13,462 nt of DNA from Bacteriovoracaceae bacterium (GTDB lineage: Bacteria > Bdellovibrionota > Bacteriovoracia > Bacteriovoracales > Bacteriovoracaceae), in NCBI GenBank assembly GCA_947442115.1, contig CANEVK010000035.1, positions 1 through 13,462 on the forward strand. The letters run 5' to 3'. Made by a program: the position numbers and the translations under genes. Positions 6,438-12,378 of the stretch are shown one piece after another. Under the pieces are notes generated by a model that ran no database searches, had not been told where the DNA came from, and was given only the letters and a program-made list of their open reading frames with translations. Every line of letters starts with the position of its first letter. The first letter of the stretch is position 1.

Positions 6438-6585
6438 ATTTCCTCCAGGGTTATAATTAAGCCCATGGACATTAGCGCCATGAGCAAGAATGAAATATTA
6501 AAAATGAATGTCTTCGGGAACTTAGCACATTGATTCTCCTAAGTCTAAGTGTTTATGACTCAGCAAAAGCCTCTTAAAAAAACGA
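6438..6585 (-). promoter_or_regulatory. Structured 5' leader of the S6-S18 operon with competing hairpins
   Basis: About 150 nt separate the predicted transcription start from the ATG. On the minus strand, hairpin A is GCTCATGG (6485-6478) with CCATGGGC (6468-6461), eight pairs including one G-U, loop 9. Hairpin B is GGGCTTA (6464-6458) with TAACCC (6453-6448), loop ATTA and one bulged C. A and B share GGGC (6464-6461), so they exclude each other, and B ends one base before the GGAGG ribosome site. Further upstream AATGT (6531-6527) pairs with ACATT (6511-6507) around a loop containing CCCG. S6:S18-binding rpsF leaders are known in other bacteria; assignment to that motif here is inference. 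Confidence 0.5.
6472..6528 (-). CDS. Possible 18-residue leader peptide ahead of S6-S18
   Basis: GTG at 6528 is preceded by AGGAG (6540-6536) at 7 nt and opens a frame MLSSRRHSFLIFHSCSWR that ends with TAA at 6474-6472, inside the loop of leader hairpin A. A competing ATG two bases upstream (6530) gives only Met-Cys-stop. A ribosome on this frame would open hairpin A and could favour hairpin B next to the rpsF ribosome site. Only the ribosome site and geometry support translation; the peptide has no recognisable function. Confidence 0.3.
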   Translation of the reverse strand: MLSSRRHSFLIFHSCSWR

Positions 6586-6591
6586 ATCATT

Positions 6592-6620
6592 CTAATACGT
6601 TAGGTCTGTATGCTTTTCAA
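6592..6620 (-). promoter_or_regulatory. Sigma-70-type promoter of the S6-S18 operon
   Basis: TTGAAA (6620-6615), five of six to consensus, and TATTAG (6597-6592), four of six, stand 17 nt apart on the minus strand. The predicted start near 6585 gives a leader of about 148 nt. It is the best-spaced pair I found in the divergent gap 6438-6681. Confidence 0.55.
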
Positions 6621-6681
6621 ATCACTAGGAAAACTCGCCACTCAAGAGTTTAGCAAAGCGAAACAATAAGGATTAAAACTC

Positions 6682-7058
6682 ATGAAGGTTCAATTTTCCT
6701 TACCCTGATTTTAATACTCTTATCTTGGTCTTCTCTGGCCCAAGATCCTGGTGAAATACTTGCGCGGCAAGTGAGCGATGCTCAGTCCATCCATCAATCC
6801 TGGATGAAGGCCCAAAGTAAGGAAGTTTCTAAAAAGGATATATTTGAAGGTCAGGCAGAGAGGGCCGACTATATCATTTCCGGTATTCCAAAATTTGTTA
6901 AAAACTTCAATCCTAGCGGAGTTGTTTTTCGTCACTATACGGGTCAAGCCACACAAATCATTCTTGAAACTAATCAGCTCAAAACAGGGATCAATCCGAC
7001 CTTTATGAAAATAAAAATTCGACGATATCGCCTTAATGGCAAAACGATGACATTGTAA
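6682..7058 (+). CDS. Small secreted protein of unknown function, frameshifted in its signal peptide
   Basis: The family is not recognised. An intact frame ends at 7058 and can start at GTG 6771, but that would discard a clear export signal encoded in the same frame just upstream (FLTLILILLSWSSLA followed by QDPGEILARQ). The only well-placed start is ATG 6682, with AAGGA 9 nt before it. It reads MKVQFS and then hits TGA at 6706-6708, because it is one base out of phase with the rest. One extra T in TTTT at 6694-6697 would restore a textbook signal peptide cleaved after SLA. The mature part is about 105 residues, basic, with no Cys and no membrane segment. Options are a recent loss-of-function mutation, a read error, or a rare start (ATT 6672) in the intact frame. 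The gene is divergent from the S6-S18 operon. Confidence 0.6.
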
Positions 7059-7060
7059 CT

Positions 7061-7075
7061 GTCTACGTTTTAGAC
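7061..7075 (+). repeat. Short hairpin after the small secreted protein gene
   Basis: GTCTA-CGTTT-TAGAC forms a perfect 5-bp stem (six with the flanking T-A pair) starting 2 nt after the stop. There is no T tract, so it is at most a weak terminator or an mRNA 3' end stabiliser. Confidence 0.3.
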
Positions 7076-7154
7076 ACTACTCACACTTATTTTCACACTA
7101 GCTCAACCTCCTGAACTTTTAAGATAAGATTCAATAAATATTCAGGAGCATCAC

Positions 7155-8183
7155 ATGAACTATTCACTACTTTTTTTAGCAACTCTTGCCTTCACGGTAT
7201 CTTGTTCAAAAGTTCATGAAGTTGAAAAAAATATGAATGAAATGAAGTCGTCGACAGAGCTCATGTCTACGACGACTGATCTCATGAAAGAAACTACAAC
7301 AGTGATGTATCAACAGATTCGCTCAAAAGAAGCCGAAGATACGAGAGACAAGAAATTTACGATGTTGAAATCAAAAGATGAAGACTTTGGGTCAAAAATT
7401 GCAGCGGCAGCAGTCTATTTCAAATCATTTGAATATCAACTTTGGTCAGATCAAGTTCAGTTTGATGATAATAAGACCCGCGAAGAACTCATCCTTGATG
7501 GAGTCAACGAATTCACACGTCGAGCATCAGACCTTTATTCAAAATTAAAGACCAATAAGATGAGTCCCGTGAACTCTGGCAAAAAACACAATGATGAAAT
7601 GGCATTTTACGCTCTAGCGGCTACAATGCATATGAATCACCATTTCCAAGAAGAGCTGGTAGAGAAACGTCCTCAAATAAAACTCCTTTCATTTTATGAC
7701 ATTGTGAAAGAAGCATTACGCAAAGATTCCCTTGGGATGACTCTTAATGAGAATGAAGAAATTCTTGTTAGCGGTATTAATAAAGAAATCATGATTGAGC
7801 TTATTAAAGCTCGTGTCGATATGATTGCAGCCCTTGCCCTCAAAAATCTTACTGATAAACGAGAAATGAATTTAGGTCAAAAAATCAAGGCTGCTATTTT
7901 TAAAATAACTGCAGGAAAACTTGGGGCCATTGATATTCCAGAAGTCTTTACAACCGCCAATGAATCAACAAAAAATCAAATTATTAAGTATCTAGAATCT
8001 TCACTCAAGGCCCGTCGTTTTCTCGCCAGTATTAGTCTGGAGAAAAATCTAGAGAAAACATTACTCTCAGCTTTTGAACATATTCAAATCACTAAATCTG
8101 AACAAGAGCAAGAGGCAGCTGGCGCTGAAATTAAAGAGAAAGATATCGAAATTAAGAAGCTTATAGATGAGCTTATTGAATAA
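7155..8183 (+). CDS. Putative lipoprotein of unknown function, helical and coiled-coil
   Basis: The family is not recognised. The N-terminus is a lipoprotein signal peptide: MNYSLLFLATLAFTVS followed by Cys17, so the mature protein should be lipid-anchored in the envelope. AGGAG lies 6 nt before the ATG. The mature chain of about 326 residues is predicted almost wholly helical. Residues about 20-55 (VHEVEKNMNEMKSSTELMST and on) have a heptad-like pattern rich in Met and Thr, followed by a charged segment RSKEAEDTRDKKF. The middle (about 85-300) is mixed hydrophobic-charged helix without enzyme motifs. The C-terminal about 35 residues are a Glu/Lys-rich amphipathic helix (EQEQEAAGAEIKEKDIEIKK). 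No Cys occurs after Cys17. A structural or tethering envelope role is possible, but not shown. Confidence 0.85.
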   Translation: MNYSLLFLATLAFTVSCSKVHEVEKNMNEMKSSTELMSTTTDLMKETTTVMYQQIRSKEAEDTRDKKFTMLKSKDEDFGSKIAAAAVYFKSFEYQLWSDQVQFDDNKTREELILDGVNEFTRRASDLYSKLKTNKMSPVNSGKKHNDEMAFYALAATMHMNHHFQEELVEKRPQIKLLSFYDIVKEALRKDSLGMTLNENEEILVSGINKEIMIELIKARVDMIAALALKNLTDKREMNLGQKIKAAIFKITAGKLGAIDIPEVFTTANESTKNQIIKYLESSLKARRFLASISLEKNLEKTLLSAFEHIQITKSEQEQEAAGAEIKEKDIEIKKLIDELIE

Positions 8184-8217
8184 ATAAAAGCTCAAGTCTT
8201 AGAATTTTAATCATTGC

Positions 8218-8282
8218 CTTTGCAGGGTGGGACTCAAATATAAAGATTCGTATCTAAACCTTTGAGTGCTTGTTCTGCAAAG
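8218..8282. repeat. Nested, near-symmetric inverted repeat in the 240-nt intergenic gap
   Basis: Three helices stack around one axis: CTTTGCAG (8218-8225) with CTGCAAAG (8275-8282); ACTCAAA (8232-8238) with TTTGAGT (8261-8267); and AGAT (8244-8247) with ATCT (8252-8255) closing a TCGT loop. The internal loops are 6 versus 7 nt and 5 versus 5 nt. All 19 pairs are Watson-Crick. No T tract follows, so it does not look like an ordinary intrinsic terminator. It begins 34 nt after the lipoprotein stop and ends about 100 nt before the promoter of the next gene. Confidence 0.6.
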
Positions 8283-8305
8283 AAATTATTGCCATTTCAT
8301 TTCTT
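8280..8305. repeat. Second inverted repeat overlapping the outer arm of the nested repeat
   Basis: AAGAAAT (8280-8286) and ATTTCTT (8299-8305) are perfect 7-nt complements with a 12-nt loop. The first three bases are also the last three of the CTGCAAAG arm, so in RNA the two structures would compete at their junction. Confidence 0.4.
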
Positions 8306-8382
8306 GGTTACTGCCTAACACCCCGAAAATACAATACCCCGTACACGTTAGACCATAATGCCCGTTCTTGGATTTAAAGGAT

Positions 8383-8390
8383 GCTATAAT
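8383..8390 (+). promoter_or_regulatory. Extended -10 promoter for the 761-aa protein gene
   Basis: TG at 8382-8383 with C at 8384 precedes a perfect TATAAT at 8385-8390, which is the extended -10 arrangement TGnTATAAT. No good -35 box stands at 16-18 nt, as is common for extended -10 promoters. The start near 8397 would leave a leader of about 27 nt before the TTG start codon at 8424. Confidence 0.7.
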
Positions 8391-8423
8391 TAAAAGCAGC
8401 CTAAATCCCTTGGAGGACAAGCC

Positions 8424-10709
8424 TTGAAAGTACTTCTTATTTTTTCACTTCTTATTCATTCTGCTGTGGTTTACGCCAATCTTGATTGTGTGGCGGGAGA
8501 TGATCCTCAACTTTTGACGTGTGATGGTGCAAAAGAGCCAGAGCTCAAACCAAATGGATGTCAACAAGAAGCCATTAATACTGGAACTGAAAACCTGGAA
8601 AAGATTAGTGAGCAACTGAACGGACAGGCCTGTGAAGATCAAGATATTTGGAAAGGCATGAGTCAGGTGGAAAAAGATAAAAAACTCAAAGAACTTACTA
8701 AATTGTGTAAAAAAGAAGCTAAAGCCTACAAGAGGAGTGTTTTTAAATCTCTTTTAAAGCAAGGAAAGCTTGGTCAAGCCTTGCAGGCACTTTTCAAAAG
8801 AAAGAAAAAAATAATTGGTAAGAATGGTTTAGATGCAACAATCAAACAAGATATTTCTGGGCTCAGTTCAGAAGAAATTAAAAAACTAATAAAAGATGAG
8901 ATTGCTAAAATCAATCCAGAAAGCGTGAAAAAAGGTAAAACAACGACCACGAATCATTCAAAAACAATTCCGTTTAATATTTCTATCAATGACGGGAAAG
9001 GAGTCTCTTGCACCGTCAAAGCAAAAGATTTCCCTACAGAACCTGATTATCAGAAGCCTGAATGTGTGGCCTGCGAGCCGCTCGACATTATGAGTAGCTT
9101 TACCAATGACTGTTCTTACATGGTTGACCGGAGTTCTGGGCTGACTGAAGAGGTGGTCTTAAAAGAAATCCTTAAAGTCTCGGTCAAAGATAGAAAGCAG
9201 TATTGCCAACCTGATATGACGAAAAATAATGATAAAGGGAATAATGATCTCACTAAGATAAATAAACTTGCTCAGGATGTTTGTAAACAAATCCAAGACG
9301 GTGAAGATCCCCATTATACTGTTGAGACGTCTCGAAATCTTTACAATGACCTCACTCCTCAACTCGCCTATAAAAGAGGTTTATTTGTTCAAAAGTACCT
9401 AGACTGGCATCTTGAAAAAAATTGTGACCTCCAGGGTGAAACCTATGAAAAAGGTTTTGAATCTATCGTAGATGTGAAGTTACCTGTTTATGGTGCAAAT
9501 GAAGATAATTTCAAAGATTGGAAAGAAGGTGATTATGGTCCTAGTCCATATGCCACGACAGATGCGGAGATAAAAGCCGAAGAGGAGAGATTTTCCCAAA
9601 ATCTTGCTCGAGAAGAGGCTGAATTAAAACTAGAAATTGCAGATCTCAAAACACAAATTGAAGATTTAAAAAAACAAATCAACACTCAGGATAAAGAAAC
9701 CGTCACCTTAAAAAAGTCCTATGACGATGCGAAGAAACAAGTGGAAAACATGAAAAAATTCGATCAGACATTTGTGGACTCATCCCAACAAATCTTGGCC
9801 AATATCGGTAATCAAACGATGTCAAATTACTCTGATAAGCATTTACTGATGAAAAAAAGAGATATCTTAGAGCAAAAACTTGTTATCAATAATAATCGCC
9901 TCGCGACTTTTGCTGCGAAATCATCTGAGAAGAAAAAACTCCTCCATGATTTTTATGCCGCAGGTCCAGATAGAAATCGCTCTCAGTGGGATGAAAAACT
10001 CTTTAACAGCTTTAAAATGGCGCGTATTACAGCTTCTAGTCCTGAGACAGAGGATGTTGATATTGAGCCTATCAAGAAGTTTGATCCTGAGATTGCAGTC
10101 ATGGTTAAAGAACTTATGGCCCTACGAACTTATACTTGTAATCTTCAACCAATCCAAACCAAAAAGGCAAGATTAGAGGGCATTTTAAAATTTCCATTAA
10201 AAGTGGCCACCATCCTCACTCTCCCTGTCGTGGCCGTTGGTGCAGGAGCTGGTGTCCTGGCCCTTACTCCTGTTAACACGGCAATTGGAGTCTTTTGTCG
10301 AGGTTGTAGTGAGCCTGGTGGAACACTTCCAAGATTTTTTGCTATTGGAGACCTCACACAACTGAATTTAAGTAAAAGTAGTCGTAAGAGCGCTTGGAGG
10401 GCAACCAAGGGCTTCATTAGCAGTTACGTTAATTGGGGTGGAGCTTTAAAGGTTAAAGGACGCCGAGAAATCACAAAGCATGATCTTGAAAAATATCATC
10501 CTAATTGGGATAAGCTTGATGCCAAAGATCAGGAGGATGCTCTCGAGCAGTATCTAAAAAAAGAATTTCCTGAAGTCTTAGACAATCCTACTCTAGGCAT
10601 GGGTCCAGCACCTGAAGCAGGTTGTGATAACAGTACTATAATAACGGATAAGTCATCTGAGGATAAGAAAGATAAAAAGAACAAATCATCAACTGGATCT
10701 CAGCAATAA
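8424..10709 (+). CDS. Large secreted Cys-rich coiled-coil protein of unknown function (761 aa)
   Basis: The family is not recognised. The start is TTG at 8424, fixed by GGAGGA at 8412-8417 with a 6-nt spacer and by the signal peptide it opens (MKVLLIFSLLIHSAVVYA, probable cleavage before Asn19). Mature residues include 16 Cys, mostly before residue 335, with CVAC at 214-217 and CRGC at 625-628. This suggests disulfides, and so an exported location. A basic patch (FKRKKK, 124-129) lies in the N-terminal third. Residues about 279-330 (LAQDVCKQI through LAYKRGLFVQKYL) faintly recall the last helix-turn of OmpA-like domains; this is weak. Long coiled coils span about 380-445 and 474-510. A hydrophobic Ala/Gly/Val segment (about 592-622) may cross or enter a membrane. 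The tail is Lys/Ser/Asp-rich. It has its own promoter and a terminator directly at its stop, so it is a monocistronic gene. Confidence 0.85.
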   Translation: MKVLLIFSLLIHSAVVYANLDCVAGDDPQLLTCDGAKEPELKPNGCQQEAINTGTENLEKISEQLNGQACEDQDIWKGMSQVEKDKKLKELTKLCKKEAKAYKRSVFKSLLKQGKLGQALQALFKRKKKIIGKNGLDATIKQDISGLSSEEIKKLIKDEIAKINPESVKKGKTTTTNHSKTIPFNISINDGKGVSCTVKAKDFPTEPDYQKPECVACEPLDIMSSFTNDCSYMVDRSSGLTEEVVLKEILKVSVKDRKQYCQPDMTKNNDKGNNDLTKINKLAQDVCKQIQDGEDPHYTVETSRNLYNDLTPQLAYKRGLFVQKYLDWHLEKNCDLQGETYEKGFESIVDVKLPVYGANEDNFKDWKEGDYGPSPYATTDAEIKAEEERFSQNLAREEAELKLEIADLKTQIEDLKKQINTQDKETVTLKKSYDDAKKQVENMKKFDQTFVDSSQQILANIGNQTMSNYSDKHLLMKKRDILEQKLVINNNRLATFAAKSSEKKKLLHDFYAAGPDRNRSQWDEKLFNSFKMARITASSPETEDVDIEPIKKFDPEIAVMVKELMALRTYTCNLQPIQTKKARLEGILKFPLKVATILTLPVVAVGAGAGVLALTPVNTAIGVFCRGCSEPGGTLPRFFAIGDLTQLNLSKSSRKSAWRATKGFISSYVNWGGALKVKGRREITKHDLEKYHPNWDKLDAKDQEDALEQYLKKEFPEVLDNPTLGMGPAPEAGCDNSTIITDKSSEDKKDKKNKSSTGSQQ

Positions 10710-10738
10710 AAAAAACCGGGGAAACCCGGTTTTTTTTT
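10708..10738. terminator. Bidirectional terminator overlapping two stop codons
   Basis: CCGGG (10716-10720), loop GAAA (10721-10724) and CCCGG (10725-10729) form a GNRA-capped stem flanked by eight A (10708-10715) and nine T (10730-10738). It reads as an intrinsic terminator on both strands. The A tract begins inside the TAA of the plus-strand gene (10707-10709), and the T tract runs into the TAA of the minus-strand gene (10739-10737). Confidence 0.92.
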
Positions 10739-12314
10739 AAGCCTCTGGAACATAGATTTCGTACTGCTCAGAATGATAATTATTATCGGCCCTCACGAGA
10801 AGTGTTTTATTAAACTGCTCTTCTAAAACTTCAATTAATCCAAAATCCTCTGAGGAAAGCTTGGCGCAAACCTCAGGGTGAGCAAAAAGTGTAATTTTTG
10901 GGGCCGTTGTTCTTTTCATAACTTTTTGAAGCTCACGGATGACCTCAAAACTTACAGTCTCTACAGATTTAACTCGACCAACCCCTTCACAATAGGGACA
11001 AGGCTCGCACATCGTTCTAATAAGCGTGTCCCTTGTTCGCTTTCGAGTCATCTCAACTAGTCCAAGTCCTGAAATTGGGAGGACATTGGTTTTAGATCGA
11101 TCTTTTTTAAGTGCCTCTAAAAGAGTGGAATAAACCTGGGTACGATGCTCCTCTTTTTCCATGTCAATGAAATCAATAATTATGATCCCACCACAATTTC
11201 TTAAGCGGAGTTGATAAGAAATTTCTTTCACCGCCTCAAGATTTGTTTTTAAAATAGTTTCCTCAAGAGTCTTCTTCCCTACAAATTTGCCGGTATTAAC
11301 GTCAATTGAAACAAGGGCTTCAGTTTGGTCCACATTGATGGAGCCGCCTGATTTTAAAAAGACCTGATTTGAGAGGGCACGCTCAATCTCAATATCAATT
11401 CCATAATGTTCAAAGATTGGAATATCAGAATCATAAAATTTTATTTTAGCTTTGTGATTAGGGCTGAACCGCTGAATAAATTTTTCGATTTGCTTTATTG
11501 CTAATTTATTATCAGCAACCAAAGAATCAACATCTTCATCCATGATGTCGCGGAGGGCCCGCTGGACAAAAGAAAGGTCCTGGTGAAGCTCTAAGGGAGC
11601 TTTGGCTTTTTCCATTTTCTTCTGAACATCTTTCCAAATTTTAACAAGGTTATTGTAGTCATTCTTCAGGACCTTATAACTTTGTCCCTCAGCAACTGTT
11701 CTAGCAATGACGCCTATTCCTTCTGGACGAATAGAATCTAGAATATCTTTTAAACGCTTTCTTTCCTCTTCAGATTCAATTCTTCGAGAGACACCGGTGT
11801 GCTCAATAAAAGGCATATAAACAATATGACGACCGGCGAGAGTGATATGACGAGTGACTCGAGGGCCTTTAGTTGAAATGGGCTCCTTTGCAATCTGAAC
11901 CACAATCTCATCACCCTCTTTAAGAAAATCCTGAATTTTAACATCAGGACGAAATTTCATATCTACAGATTCAGTAAGAGTTGAGAATTCATCTGGAATG
12001 ACTTCACCGAGACGCTTATTTTGCTTTTCAGAAGCCTCAATTCGACTCTGCATATCTCGCTGTTCTTCAAGTGTGGGGATATAAGCATCGTCAACATAAA
12101 GGAAAGCTGCACGCTCCTGCCCAATATCGATAAAAGCAGATTGCATTCCTGGGAGCACTCTGAGGACTCTTCCAAGATAAATGTTTCCTACGATGGGAGC
12201 CGATTCATTGTTTTGGGGATGTCGCTCAATAAGAAAGTCTAAGATCTCACCATTCTCAATGAGCGCAATACGCGACTCATTGTGAGTCTGGTTGACCACA
12301 AGTTCTTTTGCCAT
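10737..12314 (-). CDS. rng: Ribonuclease G
   Basis: An RNase E/G-family endoribonuclease that trims 16S rRNA 5' ends and cleaves 5'-monophosphorylated mRNAs in the cytoplasm. It has 525 residues (E. coli RNase G 489) and ends after the core, with no long RNase E-type scaffold tail. In order: an S1 RNA-binding domain (about 38-145: VGNIYLGRVLRVLPGMQSAF), the 5'-sensor/RNase H-like part (ISTKGPRVTRHI 146-157, HTGVSRRIESEEERKRL 172-188), and the catalytic DNase I-like part with Asp338 in VSIDVNTGK and Asp381 in IIIDFIDM. The zinc-link CPYC follows at 439-442. Extra length comes from a charged insertion of about 30 residues inside the S1 domain (about 79-125). AGGA lies 9 nt before the ATG. It follows the transporter by 64 nt with no terminator between, so the two are probably co-transcribed. 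Confidence 0.95.
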   Translation of the reverse strand: MAKELVVNQTHNESRIALIENGEILDFLIERHPQNNESAPIVGNIYLGRVLRVLPGMQSAFIDIGQERAAFLYVDDAYIPTLEEQRDMQSRIEASEKQNKRLGEVIPDEFSTLTESVDMKFRPDVKIQDFLKEGDEIVVQIAKEPISTKGPRVTRHITLAGRHIVYMPFIEHTGVSRRIESEEERKRLKDILDSIRPEGIGVIARTVAEGQSYKVLKNDYNNLVKIWKDVQKKMEKAKAPLELHQDLSFVQRALRDIMDEDVDSLVADNKLAIKQIEKFIQRFSPNHKAKIKFYDSDIPIFEHYGIDIEIERALSNQVFLKSGGSINVDQTEALVSIDVNTGKFVGKKTLEETILKTNLEAVKEISYQLRLRNCGGIIIIDFIDMEKEEHRTQVYSTLLEALKKDRSKTNVLPISGLGLVEMTRKRTRDTLIRTMCEPCPYCEGVGRVKSVETVSFEVIRELQKVMKRTTAPKITLFAHPEVCAKLSSEDFGLIEVLEEQFNKTLLVRADNNYHSEQYEIYVPEA

Positions 12315-12328
12315 GAAAAAATGTCCTA

Positions 12329-12359
12329 ATTCTAAAAACTTTTAAATTGTAATTAGAAT
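12329..12359 (-). repeat. Hairpin next to the rng ribosome site
   Basis: On the minus strand ATTCTAA (12359-12353) pairs with TTAGAAT (12335-12329) around a 17-nt loop, ending just before the ribosome site AGGA (12327-12324). An alternative register, CTAATT with AATTAG (12356-12351 with 12331-12326), would cover part of that site. The stems are A-T rich and of modest strength. Confidence 0.35.
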
Positions 12360-12378
12360 CAGAATACCTTTTTTTAAA

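Noticed and set aside
6720..6956. Minus-strand 78-codon frame opposite the small secreted protein
   Set aside because: The plus strand there encodes a signal peptide and a continuous mature chain; the minus frame has no ribosome site and no recognisable sequence.
7101..7130. Promoter with TAAGAT as the -10 box ahead of the lipoprotein gene
   Set aside because: Only four of six positions match and no -35-like box stands at 16-18 nt; the gap is A-T rich, so such matches are expected by chance.
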